A stretch of 64,000 nucleotides of DNA from Butyricicoccus sp. Marseille-Q5471. GTDB taxonomy: Bacteria; Bacillota; Clostridia; Oscillospirales; Butyricicoccaceae. Numbering within the stretch: the stretch's first letter is position 1; every line of letters begins with the position of its first letter. The stretch spans positions 347,910 through 411,909 of the forward strand of contig NZ_CATNVC010000002.1 in assembly GCF_951230135.1 (NCBI RefSeq). Reading direction: 5' to 3'. Under the pieces are notes generated by a model. The model did not search any database. It was given only the letters and a program-made list of their open reading frames with translations, and was not told the DNA's origin. Shown piece by piece: positions 13,882-21,361 of the stretch. A program made the translations under genes and the position numbers.

Positions 13882-15114
13882 TTATGCTGTAATTTCTACC
13901 GTCTGCGTGCTTTCATTCCAGTCCACACGAAAGCCGCACAAATCGCCCAGACTTCGCAGCTTATAGAAGGTATTGCCGCCGATATTGAACGCGGCAACCA
14001 TATGCGTTTCCCCATCTGCCACGGTTGGCTCGACGATTGACTGCACATTCTTGGTATCTCCCGGAATGGCCGCGTACTCGGTTCCGAGCGGCGTGTAGGC
14101 CTTAAACGAAGTCAGCTCCACGCGGTTTTGTTCCTGATTCCACTGCACATCAAACCCTCCGGCCGCACCGGTCAGCAGCTTTGCCACATCACGCACACGA
14201 ACGTAGTTACTGCCGCCGATGTTATAAGCCGGCAGCTTTTCTACCGCGCCGTTGACACTGACTGCCGCAAGCGAAGGAACCGCATTTTCGCGCTGCCGCA
14301 GCAGCGACGAAAGTGGCTGCTTCATTTCAATTCGATATCGCGGCAGACGGTTCAGCCCATTTGCAATATTGGCTACGCCCGGGTTAGTCAGCGTGCTCAC
14401 GCGCACACCGTTCTGCGACAGCAGCGGCGGCATCCAACTGTCATATGCGCCAAACGGATAGGAAAAATAATTGACCGTATCCACTCCGATATACTGCCGA
14501 ATCAGCGAAAGGCCAATGGTCAAATCGCTGCCCACACGGGCATTGTACGCGCTCCGGCTCTCGCCGTTCAGGCGCTGCACGCCGTCAATCCCGTTGGGTG
14601 AGGTATTGCCGGTGTACTGCGGATTGTGCAGGTTGTAGGTATGCAGACCGACCTCCACCACGCCGCTCTCGGACATTTCGCGCAGTTCTGTCCATGTCAG
14701 GATATGACGGTCAGCGGTGGTATAATTTTCGTTCTGGATATTAATCGCAACGACCGCAATCGCGGCCTTCAGATTATTTTGCTGCAGCACCGGATACGCC
14801 ATGGTGTAGTTGGAACGATATCCATCGTCAAACGTAATCATTACCGGTTTTTCTGGCATTGCCGCCTGCCCCTGCTGGATGGCGATCAGATCGGCAGGCA
14901 GCACGGCCGTATAGCCAAACTGCTGTAAAAATTCCATATCCAGTCGAAAGCGTTCATCCGTGACCGTCATGCTGTTGGTCTTAGACGGATCGGTCGTAAT
15001 ATCGTGATACATTAAAATCGGCAGCTGCGTACCCGCGGCCTGTGCCGACAGTCCCACAGCCATCATCGCGCCGCAGAGTGCCGTGCACACCAATTTGCGT
15101 AACTTTGCTTTCAT
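13882..15114 (-). CDS. Secreted polysaccharide deacetylase with copper amine oxidase N-like domains
   Basis: A 410-residue exported protein with a signal peptide (KLVCTALCGAMMAVGLSAQA). Residues about 25-260 form a NodB deacetylase: PILMYHDITTD, the catalytic MITFDDGYRSNYT, and EVGLHTYNLH for the second metal ligand set. The C-terminal part holds two copies of the amine oxidase N1-like domain (LPAYNIGGSNYVRVRDVAKLL and VAAFNIGGNTFYKLRSLGDLC, each ending VxWNxxxxxVE), a cell-surface module common in Clostridia. It probably deacetylates peptidoglycan or another GlcNAc polymer. ATG at 15114 has GAGGGAG upstream. Confidence 0.92.
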   Translation of the reverse strand: MKAKLRKLVCTALCGAMMAVGLSAQAAGTQLPILMYHDITTDPSKTNSMTVTDERFRLDMEFLQQFGYTAVLPADLIAIQQGQAAMPEKPVMITFDDGYRSNYTMAYPVLQQNNLKAAIAVVAINIQNENYTTADRHILTWTELREMSESGVVEVGLHTYNLHNPQYTGNTSPNGIDGVQRLNGESRSAYNARVGSDLTIGLSLIRQYIGVDTVNYFSYPFGAYDSWMPPLLSQNGVRVSTLTNPGVANIANGLNRLPRYRIEMKQPLSSLLRQRENAVPSLAAVSVNGAVEKLPAYNIGGSNYVRVRDVAKLLTGAAGGFDVQWNQEQNRVELTSFKAYTPLGTEYAAIPGDTKNVQSIVEPTVADGETHMVAAFNIGGNTFYKLRSLGDLCGFRVDWNESTQTVEITA

Positions 15115-15237
15115 GACTCTCCCTCTTTTACTGCAGTTGCTCATTGCTTATCAGTATAACACGCTTTGTTTGTGCTGTCCACCCGCTTGCGTGCCATCCG
15201 CTTATGGTTTATAATGTTTGGGAAACGAGGTGAATGC

Positions 15238-15759
15238 ATGCCAACGCTCCATACCCTCCTCGAGGAGGTTTTTTCCGATGCGGACATCCATCCCAACGAT
15301 GTGCCCCGGCTTGAACTGTATATGGATCAGGTTCTTGCGCTGTTCGACGAAGCGCTGACCGATAACAAGCGCACACCCGAGGATAAGCTGCTGACCAAGA
15401 CCATGGTGCACAACTATTCCAAGGAAGGTCTGCTCATGCCGGTCAAGGGCAAAAAATATACGCGGCAGCATATCATGCAGCTGCTGTGTGTCTACCATCT
15501 CAAGCAAACGCTGGCGCTGAGCGACGTAAAGGCGCTGACCGGCCGCAGCGATGTGGATTTTGAAGCCTGCTATGCCCGGCTGCTGCGCGCCAAGGAACAA
15601 ATGCGCGACCTGATTCCGCCGCTGCTGCTTGAGCATCTGCCCGGCGATTCGCCCGACTCGGATGAGCGGCTCGCGCTCTGTCTCATCCTGTCCGAAATTT
15701 CCACCTACATGCGCCGTCTGTGTGAACAGCTGATTGACGGCACCGACGACGCTAACTAA
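15238..15759 (+). CDS. DUF1836 domain protein (putative regulator)
   Basis: A 173-residue protein of the DUF1836 family. The middle has a MerR-like helix-turn-helix: LLTKTMVHNYSKEGLLMPVKGKKYTRQHIMQLLCVYHLKQ, with the typical KxYxxxHI pattern (residues about 57-95). A helical C-terminal part follows. Probably a DNA-binding regulator; targets unknown. ATG at 15238 follows ACGAGGTG. It precedes ybaK by 25 bases and may be in the same operon. Confidence 0.88.
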   Translation: MPTLHTLLEEVFSDADIHPNDVPRLELYMDQVLALFDEALTDNKRTPEDKLLTKTMVHNYSKEGLLMPVKGKKYTRQHIMQLLCVYHLKQTLALSDVKALTGRSDVDFEACYARLLRAKEQMRDLIPPLLLEHLPGDSPDSDERLALCLILSEISTYMRRLCEQLIDGTDDAN

Positions 15760-15784
15760 ATGTTAACCACCGGAGGCAAACAAT

Positions 15785-16255
15785 ATGTCCATAGAAAAAG
15801 CCAAAAAGCACCTGTCCCAGTTTGGTGCGGCTGAACGCGTGCTGGAATTTTCTGCATCGTCAGCAACCGTTGAACTAGCCGCGAAAGCGGTCGGCTGCGA
15901 GCCTGCGCGTATCGCCAAAACCCTGTCTTTTCAGACCGATGACGGTGTAATTCTGATTGTCGCCGCGGGCGACGCAAAGGTTGATAACGCCAAATTCAAA
16001 GCGCAATTCGGCTGCAAGGCCAAAATGCTGCCGCTCGGTCAAGTGGAAGAGGCAATCGGGCACGCGGTAGGCGGTGTCTGCCCATTCGGCGTAAATGAGG
16101 ACGTTGCAGTCTTTCTCGATGAATCACTTCGCAGATTTGAGACCGTTTTTCCCGCCGCCGGCTCCGCACATTCTGCGATTGAGCTGACCATATCAGAGCT
16201 GGAACGTTTTTCCGGCTTCACCTGCTGGGTGGATGCCTGTAAGGGTTGGCAATGA
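15785..16255 (+). CDS. YbaK/EbsC family aminoacyl-tRNA deacylase
   Basis: A 156-residue editing-domain protein that hydrolyses mischarged tRNA, typically Cys-tRNA(Pro). Family features include SIEKAKKHLSQFG, KTLSFQTDDGVILIVAAGDAKVDNAKFK with the conserved Lys after the strand, GGVCPFGVN, and the final SAHSAIELTISELE. Full length. ATG at 15785 follows CCGGAGGC. Its stop overlaps the next start (ATGA), giving likely translational coupling with the nitrilase-type gene. Confidence 0.92.
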   Translation: MSIEKAKKHLSQFGAAERVLEFSASSATVELAAKAVGCEPARIAKTLSFQTDDGVILIVAAGDAKVDNAKFKAQFGCKAKMLPLGQVEEAIGHAVGGVCPFGVNEDVAVFLDESLRRFETVFPAAGSAHSAIELTISELERFSGFTCWVDACKGWQ

Positions 16256-16974
16256 TGCGGCTGTCACTTGCGCAGTTCGGCGCAACTGCCGATAAGGCGC
16301 AAAATCTGGATATCATTCAAAAGTTTTCAGAATCAGCCGTTCAAGCAGGTGCATCGATACTGCTACTGCCGGAATACAGCATGTTTTATACCGTTTCGGA
16401 CAAGCCTGCCGCATTTTCCGCGGCGGCCGAGTCCCTTGATGGGTCGTTCTGCACCGCGCTATCTGCCATTGCCCGCGCACACGGACTTTGGATTTGTGCA
16501 GGCATGTTTGAGCGCAGCAGCGACACGCGGCCGTTCAACACCGTCGTTGTGCTGAACGATGAGGGCGAGCTTGCCGGATTTCACCGCAAGGTCAAGCTGT
16601 TTGACGCATTCGGCTGCCGCGAGTCCGAGGAATGCCGTCCGGGCAACCGGCCGTTTCAGCCGATTGATACCCCCGTGGGACGGTTGGGTCTGATTACCTG
16701 CTTTGAACTGCGCTTCCCTGCCCTTGCCGCCGAGCAACGCGCGTTGGGCGCAGAGACCCTCTTCGTGCCTGCCGGTTGGATGTGCGGTGCAAACAAGGTG
16801 CTGCACTGGCGCACGCTGCTTGCCGCCCGCGCAATCGAAAATCAAATGACCGTGCTCGGCGTTTCCCAATCGGCGGAAGGTGTTTTTATCGGCCACTCTG
16901 CCGCCTTCGCGCCTGACGGCACAACGCTCGGCGCACTCGAAACCCAAACCGAACTGCTCACCATCACGCTTTGA
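16252..16974 (+). CDS. Carbon-nitrogen hydrolase (nitrilase superfamily)
   Basis: A 240-residue amidase of the nitrilase fold with the catalytic Glu in LLLPEYSMFY, Lys in FHRKVKLFDAFG, and Cys in GLITCFELRFP, a complete E-K-C triad. The sequence is closest by eye to small omega-amidase/Nit-type hydrolases, which act on simple amides such as deaminated glutamine. The start overlaps the ybaK stop and thiE follows 20 bases later, so the three genes form one operon. A repair or salvage role is inferred, not shown. Confidence 0.9.
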   Translation: MMRLSLAQFGATADKAQNLDIIQKFSESAVQAGASILLLPEYSMFYTVSDKPAAFSAAAESLDGSFCTALSAIARAHGLWICAGMFERSSDTRPFNTVVVLNDEGELAGFHRKVKLFDAFGCRESEECRPGNRPFQPIDTPVGRLGLITCFELRFPALAAEQRALGAETLFVPAGWMCGANKVLHWRTLLAARAIENQMTVLGVSQSAEGVFIGHSAAFAPDGTTLGALETQTELLTITL

Positions 16975-16994
16975 CATTGAAGGAGTATCACACG

Positions 16995-17633
16995 ATGCAT
17001 TTTGATCCTACGCTATACCTCATTACCGACAGCAGCTACCACACCATCGACACGCTGCTGCACGCGGTAGACGAAGCTTGTGCCGGCGGTGCAACCTTGG
17101 TTCAGCTGCGCGAAAAGGACGGCGGCGGGCGCGCGTATCTCGACCTGGCGCTGCGCGTCAAGGAGGTCACCGACCGCCACGGCATTCCGCTCATCATTGA
17201 CGACCGCATCGACGTTGCACTCGCGTGCGACGCCGCCGGCGTGCATGTCGGCGCAACCGATTTACCGGTTTCGGTCGCCCGTGCGCTGCTCGGCCCGAAT
17301 AAAATTGTCGGCGCAACCACCAAAACGCTCGAAGCCGCACAGCAAGCCTATACACAAGGCGCCGATTATCTTGGAACAGGCGCGATTTACCCGACAACCA
17401 CGCATGTGACCACCAAAATCACCTCAGTATCGACGCTTGACGAAATCTGCAATTCCGTGCCTATCCCGGTCGTTGCAATTGGCGGACTGAACGCCGAAAA
17501 CATGGATGTGCTGGCCGACAGCCCCATTGCAGGCATCGCCGTCGTGTCCGCGATTATGAAGGCAGACGACCCGCGCGCCGCCGCTGCCGCACTGCGAAAT
17601 CGTGTGCTGCATATGTTCGAAGGCCGCGCGTAA
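16995..17633 (+). CDS. thiE: Thiamine phosphate synthase
   Basis: A 212-residue TIM-barrel enzyme joining HMP-pyrophosphate and the thiazole phosphate to make thiamine phosphate. Motifs: TLVQLREKDGGG (pyrophosphate binding), PLIIDDRIDVALACDAAGVHVG, IVGATTKTLEAAQQA, YLGTGAIYPTTTHVTT and PVVAIGGLNAEN (phosphate loop). It is complete. ATG at 16995 has AAGGAG upstream. No other thiamine genes and no TPP riboswitch are seen here; it is the last gene of the ybaK-nitrilase-thiE run. Confidence 0.96.
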   Translation: MHFDPTLYLITDSSYHTIDTLLHAVDEACAGGATLVQLREKDGGGRAYLDLALRVKEVTDRHGIPLIIDDRIDVALACDAAGVHVGATDLPVSVARALLGPNKIVGATTKTLEAAQQAYTQGADYLGTGAIYPTTTHVTTKITSVSTLDEICNSVPIPVVAIGGLNAENMDVLADSPIAGIAVVSAIMKADDPRAAAAALRNRVLHMFEGRA

Positions 17634-17659
17634 CCGAATCGGTCCAATCCGTTACATAG

Positions 17660-17697
17660 CAAAAGGGCGTATCGTCAGCGATACGCCCTTTTTGTTA
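17660..17697. terminator. Bidirectional terminator between thiE and the anti-sigma gene
   Basis: AAAAGGGCGTATCG / CGATACGCCCTTTTT stem. Confidence 0.9.
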
Positions 17698-17701
17698 TGG
17701 T

Positions 17702-18733
17702 TTATGAAAGCGGAATCTCGATCCCACCTATCGTCAGGCTCGCGACCTCGTTCAGCGGAATAATCTCATCGAATAGCCCGCCCTTCTGGCAGTAAGTTTT
17801 TCCGTTTTTGGGCTCCATGCCACCGCCCAAATTGGAAAGATCAAGCATTGAACCATCCGTTTTGGTCAAAACAATCTTCACATCCTCAAAATACCGCTTG
17901 CTCTGCGCACTGTTGTAGGCACTTTCTCGTCCGGAGGGCGCGTCCTCCCACTCCACCGCGCTGTCAACTGTGTAATTCACCTGTATGCCGATCGGGGAAA
18001 GCGTAACTTCATCCACCGTCGCGCGCATATCATTCAGATCAAGTATCTGACCGGCAGGCAGGCCGACCGACGTATCCTCAAAATCGAAGTCAAATCGGAA
18101 GTTCCATTTGCCCTCGGCCAGCAAGTAGCTTTGCTCTCCGCTGTCAAAATACAAATTTTCAAAACTGGCTTTTGCCGTTCCCGCCTTCAGCGCCTTATCA
18201 GCGGTACGCATCTCAACAAACTGGATTTCATTGTCGCTTGGATTCTCGTCAATGAAGAAGGAGGAGCCGTGCATACCGCCCTGATAGCGGATGTCTGTAT
18301 CCTGCTTTTCAAACCGTACCGGGAGATAGCCGTATTCATTGCCCTGAAGGTCAAACGTTGTGCCATCATCTTTCGTGATCGTATACGTGATCGCGTAGCT
18401 GTATTTATCCCCGATAATCGCGTCCGCTGTGACGGTCACACCGTTATCGGTTGCACTTGCGCCGACCGGACGGCCGATTTTATCGACAATCTCGGTGTGT
18501 GCCGTACCGAATACCCCTGCGAACGACTCGCTTGCCAGCTTGTTATAAACGACCGCCGCGCCCGCCCCGATTGACAGCACCAACGCTGCGGCCACGCCAA
18601 CCGCCGCCAACCGCGGTAGCGGCCGGCGCACGCGGCCTTTGTGCTGCGCAGCCATCAGGCAGTCTGTCATTTCACGTTTCTGCTCGTCGGTAAAACGCAG
18701 CTCGCTCATTTTATCGTTATATTCCCTGTTCAT
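17702..18733 (-). CDS. DUF4179 membrane anti-sigma factor
   Basis: A 343-residue single-pass membrane protein. The cytosolic N-terminus (about residues 1-40; LRFTDEQKREMTDCLM) would bind the sigma factor. A transmembrane helix follows (LAAVGVAAALVLSIGAGAAVV), then a large beta-rich outer domain of the DUF4179 type. The ATG at 18733 lies inside the sigma gene, overlapping it by 17 bases, and has GGGAGG upstream, so the pair is translationally coupled. The outer domain probably senses envelope conditions; the signal is unknown. Confidence 0.88.
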   Translation of the reverse strand: MNREYNDKMSELRFTDEQKREMTDCLMAAQHKGRVRRPLPRLAAVGVAAALVLSIGAGAAVVYNKLASESFAGVFGTAHTEIVDKIGRPVGASATDNGVTVTADAIIGDKYSYAITYTITKDDGTTFDLQGNEYGYLPVRFEKQDTDIRYQGGMHGSSFFIDENPSDNEIQFVEMRTADKALKAGTAKASFENLYFDSGEQSYLLAEGKWNFRFDFDFEDTSVGLPAGQILDLNDMRATVDEVTLSPIGIQVNYTVDSAVEWEDAPSGRESAYNSAQSKRYFEDVKIVLTKTDGSMLDLSNLGGGMEPKNGKTYCQKGGLFDEIIPLNEVASLTIGGIEIPLS

Positions 18734-19211
18734 ACAGTTCGCCTCCCAGCGCTTTGCGCAGCTTGTCTCTGCCGCGCGCCAAATGTGTGGTAACCGCCGC
18801 CTCCGACCGTCCGAGCATACCGGCAATCTCGCGGATGGCATAGCCTTCATAATAATGCAGATAAACCGCTTCCCGGTATTTCTGCGGCAGCACCATGACT
18901 GCGTCCAGCACCGCGCTGTCGCCCCGCTCCGGCGCAGACACCTCGGCAACCGCCTCCAACCCAACCGTGCGCGAACGGAACACGTTGCGCAGCAAATCCT
19001 TGCAGGCGTTCGCCGTTGTGCGAATCACCCACGCCTTCTCGTGCGCCGCGCTGTCAAACGATGTTTCGCCAGTCAGCAGCTTGAGGAACACGGTCTGGCA
19101 GATGTCCTGCGCGTCATGCGTGTTTTTCAGATAGGTATAGCTCAGGCGCAAAATAAGGTCGGAATAGGTGCTTACCAACCGCTCGGCCTCTGCCCTGTCA
19201 AATTGTTTCAT
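18717..19211 (-). CDS. ECF-type RNA polymerase sigma factor
   Basis: A 164-residue sigma-70 family protein with regions 2 and 4 only. Region 2: LVSTYSDLILRLSYTYLKNTHDAQDICQTVFLKLL. Region 4: VMVLPQKYREAVYLHYYEGYAIREIAGMLGRSEAAVTTHLARGRDKLRKAL. Such sigma factors recruit RNA polymerase to a small stress regulon. ATG at 19211 follows AAAGGAG. The GAAACTTTTTT-like sequence upstream on the minus strand could be part of an autoregulated promoter, but the -10 is not clear. Confidence 0.94.
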   Translation of the reverse strand: MKQFDRAEAERLVSTYSDLILRLSYTYLKNTHDAQDICQTVFLKLLTGETSFDSAAHEKAWVIRTTANACKDLLRNVFRSRTVGLEAVAEVSAPERGDSAVLDAVMVLPQKYREAVYLHYYEGYAIREIAGMLGRSEAAVTTHLARGRDKLRKALGGELYEQGI

Positions 19212-19314
19212 TGGTTCATCTCCTTTGGAGCAACGTCGCTTCACCTACAATACGATTACGCACGCAAAATCCTTGCACCGGAATTTAAAAAAGTTTCGCC
19301 CCCTGTCCTCACGC

Positions 19315-19343
19315 TTGACAAGGCGCTTTGGGAGGGGTATGCT
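19315..19343 (+). promoter_or_regulatory. Promoter of the tetR-MATE operon
   Basis: TTGACA and TATGCT with a 17-base spacer. Confidence 0.75.
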
Positions 19344-19351
19344 GAATCCAT

Positions 19352-19370
19352 AAACTAATGTCGTTAGTTT
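19352..19370. promoter_or_regulatory. Palindromic operator at the start of the tetR-MATE transcript
   Basis: AAACTAA (19352-19358) and TTAGTTT (19364-19370) form a perfect 7-base inverted repeat with a 5-base centre, placed just after the -10 box. Its size and position fit a TetR-family autoregulatory site. Confidence 0.65.
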
Positions 19371-19382
19371 GGAGGGATAGAT

Positions 19383-19967
19383 ATGGCCAAGAAGGGACTC
19401 AGCAGAGAGTCTATTGTCGATACAGCGGCGCGGCTGGCCGAGCTGCACGGTTTGGAAAGCGTCACGCTGCGCGAACTGGCAGATGCGCTCGGCGTTAAGA
19501 CCGCTTCGCTTTACAATCATCTGCAGGGACTTCCCGAGCTGAACGCTCGACTCGCGGAGCGCGCACTCGACCGGCTGATTGCGGCACTGATGGAGACCAT
19601 GCGCGGCAAAGAGGGGGCAGATGCCCTCCGAGCGCTTGCTTTCGCCTACCGTGCCTTTGCCCACGAGCACCCCGAACTGTACAAAGCGATGCTGTGGCTG
19701 CCGCAGTTTGAGGAAACCCGGCTGATTGCGCTGAAAAATCAGTTTATGATGCTGTTTCGCGAGGTTTTGACGCCCTACAACTTATCGTACGACGAGCAGA
19801 CGCACTTGTCACGCATGATTCGCAGTGCGCTGCACGGTTATGTCTCACTCGAAGCGGCAGGCTTTTTCCGAAAACCGATGTCTGCTGCGTCCGATGACAG
19901 CTTCGCCTGCATGATCGACCGTCTGTGCGAGGAAATTCAACGATTCGAGGTGACCCCCTATGGATAG
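19383..19967 (+). CDS. TetR family repressor with WHG-type C-terminal domain
   Basis: A 194-residue regulator. The N-terminal helix-turn-helix is SIVDTAARLAELHGLESVTLRELADALGVKTASLYNHLQG, and the C-terminal domain (FAYRAFAHEHPELYKAM...RSALHGYVSLEAAGFF) matches the TetR_C/WHG group. It overlaps the MATE efflux gene by 8 bases, and a palindrome lies in its promoter, so it most likely represses its own operon until an efflux substrate binds. ATG at 19383 follows GGAGGGA. Confidence 0.93.
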   Translation: MAKKGLSRESIVDTAARLAELHGLESVTLRELADALGVKTASLYNHLQGLPELNARLAERALDRLIAALMETMRGKEGADALRALAFAYRAFAHEHPELYKAMLWLPQFEETRLIALKNQFMMLFREVLTPYNLSYDEQTHLSRMIRSALHGYVSLEAAGFFRKPMSAASDDSFACMIDRLCEEIQRFEVTPYG

Positions 19968-21321
19968 CGATGCGCAGCGCCAAAAATTCATTCAAATGAC
20001 CGAAGCACCGGTCGAGCCACTGATTTGCAAAATGGCGGTGCCTACCATCATCAGCATGCTGATTACCTCAATTTACAACATGGCGGACACCTTCTTCGTC
20101 GGCAAGCTTGGTACAAGCGCAACCGGTGCGGTCGGCGTGATTTTCCCGCTGATGGCCTTCATTCAGGCAATCGGGTTCTTTTTCGGTCAGGGGTCGGGCA
20201 ACTATATTTCCCGTCAGCTCGGCGCACAGCACCGTGAAGAAGCCGAACGCATGGCGGCGACCGGGTTTTTCTCAGCGCTCGGCGCGGGACTGCTCATTCT
20301 TCTGGTTGGGCTGCTTTTTCAAAACCCGTTGTGCCGCCTGCTTGGTGCGACGGAGACCATTTTTCCCTTCGCCCTTGACTACATGCGCATTATTCTAATC
20401 GGCGCACCATATATGACGGCCGCACTTGTGCTCAACAACCAGCTTCGACTGCAAGGCAACGCGACCTATGCGATGGTCGGCCTTGTCTCGGGCGGCCTGC
20501 TGAACATTGTGCTCGACCCGCTGTTTATCTTCGGGTTCAAGCTGGGCATTTCGGGTGCGGCAATCGCAACCATCCTCAGCCAGCTTGTCAGCTTTTTTCT
20601 GCTGCTGCTCGGCGTCAGACGCTCGGGCGGCATCCAAATTCGGGCGCGCCTGTTCTCACCCAGCGTCAAGCGGTATTTGGCGCTTTCGAGCGGCGGCGTA
20701 CCGAGCCTCTGCCGGCAGGGCCTGGCCTCAATTGCCGTCACCTGCCTGAACACGGCGGCACGCCCCTTCGGCGACGCGGCCATCGCCGCGATGAGCATCG
20801 TCACCCGCGTGACGCAGTTTGCGTCCTCTGCGCTCATCGGCTTCGGACAGGGCTTTCAGCCCGTGTGCGGCTTCAACTACGGTGCAAAGCGGTATGAGCG
20901 TGTTGTACGCGGCTTTTGGTTCTGCGTCAAAGTGTCGACCGGCGTGCTGCTCCTGCTCAGCGTGCTCGGGTGGATTTTTGCACCCCATCTTATCACTCTG
21001 TTCCGCGCGGAGGATGCGGCGGTAATCGAAATCGGCACGCGGACGCTGCGCCTGCAATGCCTATCCTTCCCGCTGCTCGGGTGGGTCATTCTGTGCAACA
21101 TGCTGCTGCAGAACATTGCAATGACCGTTCGCGCCAGCGTGGTTGCGGCGGCGCGGCAGGGGTTGTTTTTTATTCCGCTTGCACTTATCCTGCCCCAAAT
21201 ATGCGGTTTGTTCGGCGTGCAGCTCTGTCAGCCCATCTCCGATATGCTTGCCTTTGCACTCTCGCTCGTACTGACCCTGCCGGTTCTCACCAAGCTTTCC
21301 CGATTACCCTCCGAAAGCTAA
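19960..21321 (+). CDS. MATE family multidrug efflux transporter
   Basis: A 453-residue membrane protein with two MatE repeats and about 12 membrane helices. The first repeat starts PLICKMAVPTIISMLITSIYNMADTFFVGKLG, the second SGGVPSLCRQGLASIAVTCLN. It would export cationic drugs or metabolites in exchange for sodium or protons. Length and topology are complete. Translation is coupled to tetR through the overlap, and a strong terminator follows the stop. Confidence 0.95.
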   Translation: MDSDAQRQKFIQMTEAPVEPLICKMAVPTIISMLITSIYNMADTFFVGKLGTSATGAVGVIFPLMAFIQAIGFFFGQGSGNYISRQLGAQHREEAERMAATGFFSALGAGLLILLVGLLFQNPLCRLLGATETIFPFALDYMRIILIGAPYMTAALVLNNQLRLQGNATYAMVGLVSGGLLNIVLDPLFIFGFKLGISGAAIATILSQLVSFFLLLLGVRRSGGIQIRARLFSPSVKRYLALSSGGVPSLCRQGLASIAVTCLNTAARPFGDAAIAAMSIVTRVTQFASSALIGFGQGFQPVCGFNYGAKRYERVVRGFWFCVKVSTGVLLLLSVLGWIFAPHLITLFRAEDAAVIEIGTRTLRLQCLSFPLLGWVILCNMLLQNIAMTVRASVVAAARQGLFFIPLALILPQICGLFGVQLCQPISDMLAFALSLVLTLPVLTKLSRLPSES

Positions 21322-21355
21322 AAAAAGCGCCGTGTCTGAGACACGGCGCTTTTTA
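21321..21355. terminator. Bidirectional terminator between the MATE gene and pnp
   Basis: AAAAAAGCGCCGTGTC / GACACGGCGCTTTTT stem. Confidence 0.92.
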
Positions 21356-21361
21356 ATAAAC

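Noticed and set aside
16975..16994. TPP riboswitch for thiE
   Set aside because: Only 20 bases separate thiE from the hydrolase gene and no thi-box motifs are seen there or upstream of the operon.
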